Program-made: the position numbers and the translations under genes
From: an uncultured Flavobacteriaceae bacterium
GTDB lineage: Bacteria > Bacteroidota > Bacteroidia > Flavobacteriales > Flavobacteriaceae
Reading direction: 5' to 3'
Assembly (NCBI GenBank): GCA_947500435.1
Contig: CANMRV010000004.1
Location: 186,001-250,000, forward strand
Length of the DNA: 64,000 nucleotides
In this document: positions 53,471 to 63,475 of the stretch, piece after piece
Numbering within the stretch: the first letter of the stretch is position 1
Layout of the letters: every line of letters begins with the position of its first letter
The notes under the pieces: generated by a model
The model's database searches: none
Told to the model about the DNA's origin: nothing
The model's input: the letters and a program-made list of their open reading frames with translations, nothing else

Positions 53471-56400
53471 TTAAAGGTTGCCAAGAATCGTATTATCTAA
53501 TCGTACAGGATTGTCATCACTACCATCGTCACAATCGTGTAGTGTAGCAGTCGGGTAAATACTTTTTAAATTGGTGAAAATGCGTAAGAGAATATTCAGA
53601 CGGTATGAGACCACGATCCATTCGGTATAAAAGCCAAACCAAATGATTCGAAGTGCTTCCCAGCGTTCACCACTATCGGTCATATCAATACCTTCGCAAA
53701 ACTCTGGGTCATTTTCTCTAGCGGTCCCAAGGTCTTCAAGAAATGGGTCCCAGACCATGGTCTGCAGCTGCAGCTGCAATAAGTCGGTATCTTCCAAATC
53801 GATTTCCTCTTCTACTAGATAATCTATCCATTTTCTATAACGATCTCCAAAATAACCCAGGAGTAGTTCAGTACAAGCACAAGTGTTTCTGCCCTCTATT
53901 GTAGCCATGCCTTCTTGCAACCAAAGTTCGGTTTGTCGTTGCAATTGTTGGTTTAGAACAAACCAATTAAAAGAATCGTTGGCTTCTAGCCAAAGGCACC
54001 ATGCCTGTTCAAATCGATCAAACTGATGTGCCGTTACTACCACTTCAGCAAAATGCTCCAAAAGCCTATCATGTAAAACATCCCAGCCAATTTCTGAGAC
54101 CAAACAAGGAAAATCGGCGGGTACTAAAGGAGCGAACAAGCTTCTCAAATCGGTCACCCAAGCTTTGCGAGTTCTAAAGCCAAGATCTTGCGTGTCTATC
54201 CAAGATTGGAACAATTCGTCAAAGCCATCGTACAAATCATTTGCACATTGGCAAGTGGCATCGGCTTGGACATCCAAACCCTGTTCTTGCTGTAGTAATT
54301 CGACTAGGTCTGAGAAAATAGGAGCGCACTCATCTCCTTCAAATCCTATGTTTCCTACCCAACAAACCTTGGGTAACAAATGTGATGGAGTCTCCTTACG
54401 GATTGTACGGTCAGCAAAGTCCCGTAGATCGATATCGTAACTAAAGGGTTCTAAATTTCCCTGTAAGACATAGGTAAGACGAAAGGAATAAGGGTCTTCT
54501 TCTCCGCAAAAATTGCAATTGGAATCCAGACATACTTCCATCAAAGGACTACCAGGAAAAGTGGGACGCAAAAGGATATGCTCTATCGTAAAAAGGCGTT
54601 CTTTTCTTAAAACATCATTGCAAAAATCAACGACTTGATCTGCGGTAAGCCCTGAGGTGACAAGAGCAAGATCATCTCCATTCTCGTCTTGTAGCACAGT
54701 ATCAGTGCCATTGACTACATATTGACCTACATTTGTACAATTACCAATGACGTTTCCAATCCATTCCCAAATGGCTTCTTCTGCCTCTTCACCGGTACTT
54801 GCCGTGAGGGAATCTACTTCATGGAGTAAAGCCCCAAGCCCGCTATTGCTGCTATCTTCTAATTCAAACCCAGCTGAGAAGACATCAAACTGGCTGTTAA
54901 TTTCTACATTGAAGTAGGCCTTTAGCGATTCCATTCCCAACAGACGACCCAGTCGCTCCGACAGCCCCACTTGGTTGCGTGGGTCGCACCAACGATCAGT
55001 ATAGCGATAGTTAAAGGAGCGTGCGCGATCGGCGCTAATCCTTGGATAGAATCTGAGAAAACGTATTTTATCCCGAATCAACTTTTCATTGGAAAAAGGA
55101 ATCCGATCCGAATTTGCATAAAGCATTAATCCATAATCACGGAATTGTTCACCAAATCGAGCCAGCATGTGATCTAGAAAACGATTTCTACGATCTTCAT
55201 AGGTAGCTGAATTTTCCGATAGTTGTTGTAAATTTTCCTCGGTGAATTCGGCAGTGGCGAGGGAAACTAAGTCAGCTATTTCGGATGGCACCAATGAAGG
55301 ATCGAAAAAGCGGTTAAAATAGGTTTTATCAATCTGTTCATCCGTCGAGAACAAATCGGGAGTATGTACTAATTGCTGGTTCATATCAGCCAAGAGCTGC
55401 TCAAAAGGCAGCAAAAACCCTTTTAATTGACGAGTCTGCGCATGCCGTAAAACCGTTTCACGCGGGTCGAGACCCGCAGGTCCGGTACCATACGTTAGAG
55501 GCAGAGTATGTTGCACTGGGGTATAGCCTGTCAGGTTGCGATTTCGCCCTACAGGAATGGGATAATCGCGCTCTGCCAGAGGTACTTTTCCTTGGAGATC
55601 TTGTCCACGAAGTTGCGCGAGAATTGCTTGTACCTCCTCCATTCTTGCCAAAAAAGGTAGATTGTTCTTATAGAACAAGACTCGAGAAGCTAGGTGATAA
55701 AGCCTAGGAATATGCAGCGTCCTTATGGGAATATGCCATTGATGTGCTGGCATTATCGGATTGCCCTCATCGTCGTAACGGGTGAACAATACATGTTTTA
55801 TCTCCTTCAAACCAGGAATGTCCATCAGTTCATTGTAGAGATCTGAGATATGGATTTCCGCTCTTAGTTCTGAAGTACTCAGGTCTTCATCTTTTATGAA
55901 ACCATTTTCTAACGGGGGTCCTTGGAAAATCTCTTCTGTAGTCCATCCTTCACCAGCCAATTCTTGAAGGGTGTAAAATGGTACAGCTGGATTAAAATGT
56001 TTTTCAATACTGTAAAAGATATGTGCCAGGACATATTCTATATCTGCATCTATTTCTACCTCAACATCAGCACAAAAGGCCACATCTTCTAATTGAACCG
56101 TTTCGATTCGACAAAAATCCTCACCTAGGTTTCGTAAATCATGTAATGCAAAACGTGCAGAAGCTACAGCTTCCGAAATGGCCAACAATTTTTTTCGATA
56201 TCGATCCCAAATACCGCCGATAGATATCTCCGACAGTATATCGGAAACAATGGTAACAATGTTGGGACTGTTTTTTACCTGCTCCGCCAAAGAGAAAAAA
56301 CGAATGGGAACCGCCTGTAGTTGAAAGCTGTACTCGGTTCCTCCATTTATAGTCTCAAACGAAACGGTGAAATCAGCAAAGAATAGATTTCTCCATCCTT

Positions 56401-57175
56401 GGGCAAAAGAGGCATCCGTAACTATTTCGTCTACAACCTGATCTCTTGAAAAGCGGTCTAGTTGAATACCTGTATATGTGAATTCAGGATGTTCCCCACT
56501 AAAAAGGCGGTATAGTTCAGGTTGTTCCCTTTTCCAATCGAAAAAACGAAGTTCAATGGTCAATGGCAATCGCTCATTTCCTGCTCCAGACGGAATAGAG
56601 GTTGTATGCAGGAGTTTATGGGTATTTAAATCTCCAAGTTCTATATCATGCTCTAAGTGTAAAAGCACTTCGTAAAGACCCTTAACAAAAACAGGATGTT
56701 CATGGGAAACCAAGCTGCTATCACTCGTTTCTTGAAGCCTCCATTGTGGCGCATGAAACAGGGCATCTTGATCGCATTCAGCATAAAACTCTGTCTCACA
56801 TGCACAGCGCTTGCAAAGAAACCAGGCATTGGCGACCTTGGGCAAATCAATCAACGCTTTCCTAAAATCATTTATAGTCAATGGGTTGTTGGTCAAAATA
56901 CGCCGTGCTGTGAAAAGAGCTTGCCGAAAGCTGATGTAACCACTGGGTTCGGTGAGAATGTCGGCTATATCGATTCCCGTTCGGTACCCCAATTCGGTTA
57001 GAGCATAGGTCAACGCCTCAAGTAAGGTAATACCAGGGTCGTGCGCATTATAATCTGTCCATTGAGCATTTCCAAGCTCTTGGATCGCACTAAAACCTTT
57101 TGCCCTCAAGAGGTCATAATCCTCTGCTAAGGGTAGTTGTGCATTTTTTGATATGGTGATAGACGTCTCTTCCAT
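53471..57175 (-). CDS. eCIS baseplate wedge protein (Afp12-like)
   Basis: 1234 residues. The N-terminal region (about 38-75) carries the DPGITLLEALTYALTELGYRT motif of baseplate wedge proteins. The rest is long and mixed, with Cys-rich segments (LDSNCNFCGEE, CQCANDL, CACTELLL) not usual for phage wedges. It is paired with the gp6/J-like protein directly upstream (8-nt gap), as Afp11 and Afp12 are. Should sit in the wedge ring linking tail fibres and sheath. The large size is typical of Bacteroidota eCIS. Confidence 0.72.
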   Translation of the reverse strand: MEETSITISKNAQLPLAEDYDLLRAKGFSAIQELGNAQWTDYNAHDPGITLLEALTYALTELGYRTGIDIADILTEPSGYISFRQALFTARRILTNNPLTINDFRKALIDLPKVANAWFLCKRCACETEFYAECDQDALFHAPQWRLQETSDSSLVSHEHPVFVKGLYEVLLHLEHDIELGDLNTHKLLHTTSIPSGAGNERLPLTIELRFFDWKREQPELYRLFSGEHPEFTYTGIQLDRFSRDQVVDEIVTDASFAQGWRNLFFADFTVSFETINGGTEYSFQLQAVPIRFFSLAEQVKNSPNIVTIVSDILSEISIGGIWDRYRKKLLAISEAVASARFALHDLRNLGEDFCRIETVQLEDVAFCADVEVEIDADIEYVLAHIFYSIEKHFNPAVPFYTLQELAGEGWTTEEIFQGPPLENGFIKDEDLSTSELRAEIHISDLYNELMDIPGLKEIKHVLFTRYDDEGNPIMPAHQWHIPIRTLHIPRLYHLASRVLFYKNNLPFLARMEEVQAILAQLRGQDLQGKVPLAERDYPIPVGRNRNLTGYTPVQHTLPLTYGTGPAGLDPRETVLRHAQTRQLKGFLLPFEQLLADMNQQLVHTPDLFSTDEQIDKTYFNRFFDPSLVPSEIADLVSLATAEFTEENLQQLSENSATYEDRRNRFLDHMLARFGEQFRDYGLMLYANSDRIPFSNEKLIRDKIRFLRFYPRISADRARSFNYRYTDRWCDPRNQVGLSERLGRLLGMESLKAYFNVEINSQFDVFSAGFELEDSSNSGLGALLHEVDSLTASTGEEAEEAIWEWIGNVIGNCTNVGQYVVNGTDTVLQDENGDDLALVTSGLTADQVVDFCNDVLRKERLFTIEHILLRPTFPGSPLMEVCLDSNCNFCGEEDPYSFRLTYVLQGNLEPFSYDIDLRDFADRTIRKETPSHLLPKVCWVGNIGFEGDECAPIFSDLVELLQQEQGLDVQADATCQCANDLYDGFDELFQSWIDTQDLGFRTRKAWVTDLRSLFAPLVPADFPCLVSEIGWDVLHDRLLEHFAEVVVTAHQFDRFEQAWCLWLEANDSFNWFVLNQQLQRQTELWLQEGMATIEGRNTCACTELLLGYFGDRYRKWIDYLVEEEIDLEDTDLLQLQLQTMVWDPFLEDLGTARENDPEFCEGIDMTDSGERWEALRIIWFGFYTEWIVVSYRLNILLRIFTNLKSIYPTATLHDCDDGSDDNPVRLDNTILGNL

Positions 57176-57183
57176 TTTCTATA

Positions 57184-60100
57184 TTATTGCTGGCGAACCA
57201 ACATAACTTGTCCTTGTATCTGTTCCTCAGCGCATCCGCAGTCTTCATTCCATTCATTTGTGATATCCGTGTCAATTACGGTTATATTATGTTCCCTTGC
57301 GGAAACCAGTATGGAAACCTGCTTCGTGGGTCTTACGGTCTCTACATCTTGCTGCGCTAAATCGGTAGTGTGGCTCAAAACAAAATCTTCCAAATAATCG
57401 ACATATATCCGCTCTTCTATAAAATTGATTAGCACAGATTTTGACATTTCGGTACTGAATTCAATACTAGTGTCATTGTCGAATGCCCATGGTGATAGGT
57501 GTTGAACGATGTCTTGATTCAATTGTTTTTCATAAAAACTCCTGTCGTATCCCGTATGAAGTCTAACCTTAAAGGTGGCCCTCACAGGTTCAAATTGTGG
57601 GTTGCGCACATGCAATTCTGCGAAACAACTGGTTCGGTTCGACAGGTACTTGTGCATAGCGGTCAAATCGGCCAAACTGGTATAAGGGCGCAAGTGATCA
57701 ACCCCGTTGAGTTGTCTTAGATCTGCTACGGAAATCAAGGTTACGTGCCCAGGTGCCAATTCCCGATAAATGGGAATAGTGGTTCCTGGCTCATACCTTA
57801 AATGATTCAAGCACTTTATCTTATGAATATGGGAAAATTCTTGTAATAATATGCGCTCGAAGTCCCATTGTGTAATTGCTCTACCCTTGTGTCTAAGGGT
57901 CTCACTCGTTCGATTATAGTAAGCTTCGCTTTTCTCCTCTGCACTACCGCCAAAGGTGGCATAAGGCTGTACCACTTTTTTGATGGCTGCCAGTGGATTA
58001 GACAATTTCGCGATGGTTCCCGCAGGCAAGGGAAGTGCACCAAGGGCCGTATCATTACTATTATCACTCATTATAACCGGGAATGCTTGTGCGTGTACCC
58101 CGATGATTTGATTTACGGCATCTACTCCGGTCTCTACCGTTGCTTTGATCCAAGTTTTACCGCTCGGTAATAGTGTGTGATTGGTATTAGCATCCTTGGG
58201 TATGGTTAAACGAAGTAGACCAGACTGTAATAGTTGTTGGGTACCATCAGCAACATCTTTATCTTCAAAGGGTGTCCAGTCATTATCAATTAGATATGAC
58301 CATTGAACGTGATTTTTAGGTTTTTCCAAAAGAGGATCAGCAGTGCCAGGAGCTACCTGAATAAGCAATGACAAAACCTGAGATGGTAATACCTCCTCGA
58401 TCCCAATCAACCATTCTCCACCATCTTTACCAACATTGTTTTGCGGACCATCGGGTGTAATTGTATTGCTTTGGGGAACCAATTCGGGCAATATTTCCAC
58501 CATTTCGTTGCCACCGTGACGGGCAGCCAGACCAAATGGATGCAGCTGATAAAAGGTAGCCGCCGGCTCGTCTGTGGCATTACTTCCGTTGAGTACTATA
58601 GACTGTGTTGCCTCATAATCAAGACTGACCTCCAATAACTGAGGGTCGTATAAGGGGTTGGGAACGGTTGGAGGGGGGGTAGCATCTGGGTCGCTTTTCG
58701 CATATTCAGCCAGGGCTGTGGGATATAGCGCATGCCCCCAATCGCCATTAAGTTTAAAGCGCAGATAACCAGCAGTCGTCTTCGCACTATAAGGTTGATT
58801 TTCAGTAAAATCAGGTGATATCAAATTTTCGGATTCTATGGAAATCCGATCTGTTCCTTCCAAATCGACCGAAGTGTTTGGGTCTGGTAATATCTTTTTT
58901 GTGGTTTTATCAGTCCATTCTCCATAGTCTAACAATTGTAATTGGCTGTTTGCGCTTCCATCAAGATTCTCGGTATAGTAACCAGTACTATCCAAGGGTT
59001 GTTTCCAAGTAAAATGCAAACTGATTTTCGCCTTTTTTTGAAAAACCTCTTTATCGCCCATAACAAAGACCGAACCTGTTCCTGGTGCGGGACCAAAAGG
59101 GTGAAACGGCTTGCTCACATCTAATGGGCCCGTACTGCCACTCCAACTCATATCTCGTTTATCCTCTACCGCTACCTTGAGTTGAATTTGACTCAAAAGC
59201 GTGTTTTTTAAAGCCTGATACGGAAAGTTAACGGTGTCCTCGTGAACCAAATAGGCTTTTAAAACTGGAAAGGAAGTATCAAAATCGCCCTCATGGACCT
59301 TTGGGTCAATGGGGAGTATAGGGTCTTCGTCGGCATCTATTGTTATGCTCAGCTGGAACTCATTGGAGGTGGCTACTACTTCTTTTTCCAACCAGCCTTT
59401 TTCGATACTTAGTAAAATTTTGAATTTGACTCCATTCAGCGCGTTTAATGATGCTCCCTCAAATTTTAGGGAGATAATCCGTTTTCCTTGTCTGCAAAAG
59501 AGATAGTGCGAAGAAATGGCAAAACCAACTTCTGCTCTAGGCATATCAATTTTCCAATTATTGGTTTCTAAATCGACACTTCTATTGCCGAAGGGGTGCC
59601 AGCGACCTTCGGGCGTATCCAAATCGTTTTCACCCATACCGTCGGCGGAGTTACTAACAAAGGAGGCAAAATACCGATCTTGGTCAACTACGCTATATAT
59701 CGGACGTTCAACATCACCGAATTGATAGAGTGTTAAGTCATTGGGTGCCTTGAACAAACTTCTAAGTTCTGTCACTGTCGCTTTATTGGGCACAAAATCT
59801 TCAGTAAGTTCGAAAAGTATTTCCTGACCGGTTTCGTCTTTTCCTGCCCTGAATTGAGTTCCGATGGGAAGCTGATAATCCGAAACATGTTTAGCCAAGG
59901 TGGTCGTTAAATAGGCCTGATGTGGTTTAGGCGCAAGGGGAAATATACGAAGTACGCGTTCATAGTAAAACCGAAGGTGTCTATCAGTTAAGGAATTTAG
60001 GGAGGCTTGCTCTTCTGTAAGCAGTCTTAGAAACGCCAGGAATAAGGCAAAATGTGGTTCATGTTTATTCCAGTTAAACAATAATTCTTCCAAGGCCTTC

Positions 60101-60951
60101 TCGGATTCTGAAATAATCAATGCAAAGGACTGTATAAATTGTTCGTAAACACCCGTAAAGAAAAAGTGTTTGATAGCAGCACTGATATCTGTTGGAACAT
60201 CTATACCCGCACCAAAGACGGTAGCATCTTCGGTAATGTTTTGTATGTAGGTTGACCAATCGATTTCCCCATCCGGCAACCAGTCATCACTAAATATAAG
60301 GTTTGTAGGTGGAGCCGAATAAAAGTTTTCTGTAGGCAATATACTGGCACCAAGCACCCTAAAGTTCAATAGTTGATCACTTAAGGTATTTGTATTAACG
60401 TCTACTAACGTATTGGGTCCATTCGCGGCGTGTTTGTGCCATGCTATCCACTTTTGAAATGGCGTCGACAGTTGCTGATTAATTCGACTCCTTAAGGAAT
60501 CTTTGATGGTAAGGGTATCGGGCAATAGTGAGATATGACGATCAAATTGCCAAAGTGTTGTGGTGAACAAATCAAAAAATCTTTGAAAATGCTGTTGCAG
60601 ATGTTCGTTATCACTAGCCGTGTTATCCTGAAATTCGAGTTTTTCCAACTCGATGAGCAGTTGTCTGGCAGCCTCTCTGAAGTTGTCAATCGAAGCTGCG
60701 GCTAGATTTGCTAGAATTATAGCAGGATTTGCACTCCAAAAATCCTCCCAATTCCCCTCAGCGGTATTGTCGCTATTAAAGTATTGTACGAAACGGGAAT
60801 AGTCTCTTACAAAGACAATCCAATCGGCAAATGTTCTTTCGTCGACTTTCACGTAATTCGGGTCCAAGGCATCAGATTGCCTTTCGGATTGAGACGTTCC
60901 GGGATGGTTCAAACTAAATTCATTTCGTATGTCAGAACAAGGACTTCCCAT
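57184..60951 (-). CDS. eCIS baseplate J/gp6-like wedge protein (Afp11-like)
   Basis: 1255 residues. Contains baseplate J-type features in its C-terminal third: EAYYNRTSETLRHKGRAITQWDFERI, then HIHKIKCLNH, the region linking wedges to the hub in phage gp6/gp47. The N-terminal half (LPIGTQFRAGKDETGQEILFELTEDF, about 375-400) matches the beta-strand section that precedes it in this family. It lies between gp25 and the Afp12-like gene, the conserved order. Structural; no enzymatic motif. Confidence 0.82.
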   Translation of the reverse strand: MGSPCSDIRNEFSLNHPGTSQSERQSDALDPNYVKVDERTFADWIVFVRDYSRFVQYFNSDNTAEGNWEDFWSANPAIILANLAAASIDNFREAARQLLIELEKLEFQDNTASDNEHLQQHFQRFFDLFTTTLWQFDRHISLLPDTLTIKDSLRSRINQQLSTPFQKWIAWHKHAANGPNTLVDVNTNTLSDQLLNFRVLGASILPTENFYSAPPTNLIFSDDWLPDGEIDWSTYIQNITEDATVFGAGIDVPTDISAAIKHFFFTGVYEQFIQSFALIISESEKALEELLFNWNKHEPHFALFLAFLRLLTEEQASLNSLTDRHLRFYYERVLRIFPLAPKPHQAYLTTTLAKHVSDYQLPIGTQFRAGKDETGQEILFELTEDFVPNKATVTELRSLFKAPNDLTLYQFGDVERPIYSVVDQDRYFASFVSNSADGMGENDLDTPEGRWHPFGNRSVDLETNNWKIDMPRAEVGFAISSHYLFCRQGKRIISLKFEGASLNALNGVKFKILLSIEKGWLEKEVVATSNEFQLSITIDADEDPILPIDPKVHEGDFDTSFPVLKAYLVHEDTVNFPYQALKNTLLSQIQLKVAVEDKRDMSWSGSTGPLDVSKPFHPFGPAPGTGSVFVMGDKEVFQKKAKISLHFTWKQPLDSTGYYTENLDGSANSQLQLLDYGEWTDKTTKKILPDPNTSVDLEGTDRISIESENLISPDFTENQPYSAKTTAGYLRFKLNGDWGHALYPTALAEYAKSDPDATPPPTVPNPLYDPQLLEVSLDYEATQSIVLNGSNATDEPAATFYQLHPFGLAARHGGNEMVEILPELVPQSNTITPDGPQNNVGKDGGEWLIGIEEVLPSQVLSLLIQVAPGTADPLLEKPKNHVQWSYLIDNDWTPFEDKDVADGTQQLLQSGLLRLTIPKDANTNHTLLPSGKTWIKATVETGVDAVNQIIGVHAQAFPVIMSDNSNDTALGALPLPAGTIAKLSNPLAAIKKVVQPYATFGGSAEEKSEAYYNRTSETLRHKGRAITQWDFERILLQEFSHIHKIKCLNHLRYEPGTTIPIYRELAPGHVTLISVADLRQLNGVDHLRPYTSLADLTAMHKYLSNRTSCFAELHVRNPQFEPVRATFKVRLHTGYDRSFYEKQLNQDIVQHLSPWAFDNDTSIEFSTEMSKSVLINFIEERIYVDYLEDFVLSHTTDLAQQDVETVRPTKQVSILVSAREHNITVIDTDITNEWNEDCGCAEEQIQGQVMLVRQQ

Positions 60952-60970
60952 CTATAGTTTTTAAATTTCT

Positions 60971-61426
60971 TTACTTAGGTATATTAACTTCAGATCCTTC
61001 TATAAGATAAAATGGATATACAAAATTGAACCTTGAATTTGTGGCACGTACACGATAATCCATCTTGATTAGCAAAATGCCTTCTATGATTCGTTCATCA
61101 CTAACAATTAGCTCCAAGACTTCTATACGGGGTTCATAATATAAGACCGCAGTGTTGATACGGTCGAAAATGAGCGTCTGTAAGCCCGTATCCATCGGCT
61201 CAAAAAGCAGTTCTTCCAGATTACTGCCGTAGGCTGGAAGCATTACTCGTTCTCCTAAGGAAGTAGAGAACAAAATTTCAAGACTACGGTCAATATCCTC
61301 CTCTGCGGAAGTCATTGCCACACTACGGAGTTCTCGTCGAAACGTAGGCGGAAAACTCCAACCGGTTCCTAAAAAATTTGTACTAGGTTTGTTTTCTTCC
61401 ATTGTTCTTTTTTTATCATCCCCCAA
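60971..61426 (-). CDS. eCIS gp25/Afp9-like baseplate protein
   Basis: 151 residues of the GPW/gp25 family: the core GTGWSFPPTF, ILFSTSLGERVMLPAYGSNL and ILLIKMDYRVR elements are all present. gp25 starts sheath polymerisation on the baseplate. Start choice: the ATG at 61426 overlaps the PAAR gene end by 11 nt; an internal ATG at 61402, after an A-rich leader, gives 143 residues and may be the true start. Confidence 0.88.
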   Translation of the reverse strand: MGDDKKRTMEENKPSTNFLGTGWSFPPTFRRELRSVAMTSAEEDIDRSLEILFSTSLGERVMLPAYGSNLEELLFEPMDTGLQTLIFDRINTAVLYYEPRIEVLELIVSDERIIEGILLIKMDYRVRATNSRFNFVYPFYLIEGSEVNIPK

Positions 61427-61706
61427 TTAAAACAGTAGGAGCACCAAGAGCTATCATGCCCCCATGTGCGGTAGAATCACCCATACGAGCCGCAGGCATG
61501 CCTTCTATTAATACGGTTCCCGAGCCCGCTACAATAATATCCGGTGGCCCTGTACAGGTTGCTTGATCTCCGGCTCTTGCTGCTGGCATTCCGCCAATTA
61601 ACACGGTCGCGGAACCTGGAGGCATAATAGGTCCTCCAACATGAGGTACCGGTCCGTTTGATGCCGGGCAAATATGCATATCTCCTACTCTGGCCGCTGC
61701 TGGCAT
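61416..61706 (-). CDS. PAAR-repeat spike-tip protein (Afp10-like)
   Basis: 96 residues made of PAAR repeats: AAARVGDMHICP, MPAARAGDQATC and MPAARMGDSTAHGG, each followed by a VLIGG/VLIEG strand. These fold into a cone with a metal at the tip and sharpen the central spike. It has no C-terminal extension, so it carries no fused effector. 46 nt downstream of the spike gene. Confidence 0.92.
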   Translation of the reverse strand: MPAAARVGDMHICPASNGPVPHVGGPIMPPGSATVLIGGMPAARAGDQATCTGPPDIIVAGSGTVLIEGMPAARMGDSTAHGGMIALGAPTVLIGG

Positions 61707-61752
61707 TTTTTTCTAATTATTTTTTTATTAATATGAATCACACTTTCTACTC

Positions 61753-63471
61753 TTAATTGATTTGAACCAATCCTCCTTTTATCGTATTCGTGCCACTTGC
61801 AGAAAACTCGGCTGTAGCACTTCCTTCTATTTTTACCTCTGGAGCCGAGGCTTCTAGTTTGGTGTTTCCCTTTAAAACAAGATCCTTGGCACTCTCGATA
61901 ATGATTCCCTCACTACCCAGCAGGATCTTATTGCCATGTTGGTCCGCAATAGTAATCGATTGGTTTTCACCCGAAATATCTACCCGGTTTTCATCCGGTG
62001 TTTCTATAAGTACATTCTTATGTTCATCGTTGAATAGGAATTTCATCCCACTTTCAGTCACGAACCCTTTTTCATAATTATCATCGGTCGCCTCTAGGGG
62101 CGCTGGTTTTGCACTACTGTTTAAAGCTCCTAAGATTACAGGATAGCGTGGATCGTTGTTTATAAAATTTACAACTACCTCATCTTCGAGTCCCGGCCGG
62201 AAAAAACTACCCCTTCCATCACCGGCGTCTAGGGTGGCTATCCTAGCCCAAACCCCTTCATCTTCAGGGCTCAAAATCGGTAAGCGAATCATGACCCTAT
62301 GTTCCCCTAGCGGGTCGTCGGCAAGTTGTGTCACGATTCCTATTTGAAGGCCATTGGCAGGTGGCATAAGTCCACCTGCATCGGCCTGAGTTATTGCAAA
62401 TCGTTCGGTAAACCAGTCGTCGTCCAAACCAAATTCCACATCGGTAAGCCAATTGCCTTCCCCTATTTCATGTCTGACGGCTGCTACAAAAACTTCGCCG
62501 TTGAACCGATCTCCAACTCCTGCCAAGTTGACTACTTGACCGGGTAAGATGCTGGCGATTCCTTGAAATTGTGCTCGCCCACGAACACGAGCTAATCGAC
62601 TCTTTTGCAATCGGGATATAGACCAATCTTTTAGTTCTTCTTCTAATAAAGGGCCACCATGTTGTTGATGAAACGGATTTTGAGAATGTGTTCCTGCTAA
62701 GGTTTCTGCCGATAGGTTACCCACTTGGGGAGGATTAAAATTGCTTTCCTCTATTGACCTTATTTCCTGGTCGGCCGGATTCCATGACATAGATTCAATA
62801 GCTTCAAATTGATTTCGAGAATCAATCTCAGCATCAAAATTTAAAATGGTTGCACCATACTCTAAATCCAGACTGGCCGTTTGTGTGAGGTCTGGTTTGT
62901 TGATTTTCAATGTTCCGTCATCCACAATGCAGATTTTTCCAATCGCATCCACACGGGTGAGAATAAAATCCCAATCTGTGCAGTTATACTGTACCAGCTC
63001 TCCATGGGTATACGTCGTAGTCTCTACCTCCGATTGTAATCCTGCCTGGTTGATGATATCTTCGATTACGTCACTATCAGATTGTTCTCTGAAGTAACGG
63101 TTCTGAGGACGAAGGGTCATTTTATAGAATTCGTCTTTGCAATCAATGCGAAGTACCGACCGTTGTTCTCGAACCTTTATACTATGATTTACAACAATAC
63201 CCTTATAAATCGTATCCTCAGTGCCTTGATAACCAGCTCGAATTTCAATAGATTTACCCGGAACAAAATAATCCGTTTCACTTACCTCCCAGTTTTGGGC
63301 AGCGGCATCACCATCTTTAATTACCAACGTCGCCGAGGGTATTCGATTGACAGAACGATGCACCATTACCGACATAATTTGGTATTGCCCAGATACGACT
63401 TCGCCATCGGAAAGAATCGTAAATGTGCTTACGCTAGGAGCAACCGGTGTTGGTATCAATCGGGCAGGCAT
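61753..63471 (-). CDS. eCIS spike protein, VgrG-like (Afp8-like)
   Basis: 572 residues. The gp27-like part (about 1-370: SATLVIKDGD, AGYQGTEDTIYKGIV, SDVIEDIINQAGL) is followed by a gp5-like OB domain (about 375-460, GIVTQLADDPLGEHRVMIRLP and GDGRGSFFRPGLEDEV) and a short beta-helix (about 480-570, repeating KILLGSEGI and KLEASAPEVKIEGS). This is the trimeric spike that PAAR caps. 4 nt from the LysM-like gene. No extra effector domain. Confidence 0.92.
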   Translation of the reverse strand: MPARLIPTPVAPSVSTFTILSDGEVVSGQYQIMSVMVHRSVNRIPSATLVIKDGDAAAQNWEVSETDYFVPGKSIEIRAGYQGTEDTIYKGIVVNHSIKVREQRSVLRIDCKDEFYKMTLRPQNRYFREQSDSDVIEDIINQAGLQSEVETTTYTHGELVQYNCTDWDFILTRVDAIGKICIVDDGTLKINKPDLTQTASLDLEYGATILNFDAEIDSRNQFEAIESMSWNPADQEIRSIEESNFNPPQVGNLSAETLAGTHSQNPFHQQHGGPLLEEELKDWSISRLQKSRLARVRGRAQFQGIASILPGQVVNLAGVGDRFNGEVFVAAVRHEIGEGNWLTDVEFGLDDDWFTERFAITQADAGGLMPPANGLQIGIVTQLADDPLGEHRVMIRLPILSPEDEGVWARIATLDAGDGRGSFFRPGLEDEVVVNFINNDPRYPVILGALNSSAKPAPLEATDDNYEKGFVTESGMKFLFNDEHKNVLIETPDENRVDISGENQSITIADQHGNKILLGSEGIIIESAKDLVLKGNTKLEASAPEVKIEGSATAEFSASGTNTIKGGLVQIN

Positions 63472-63475
63472 AGAA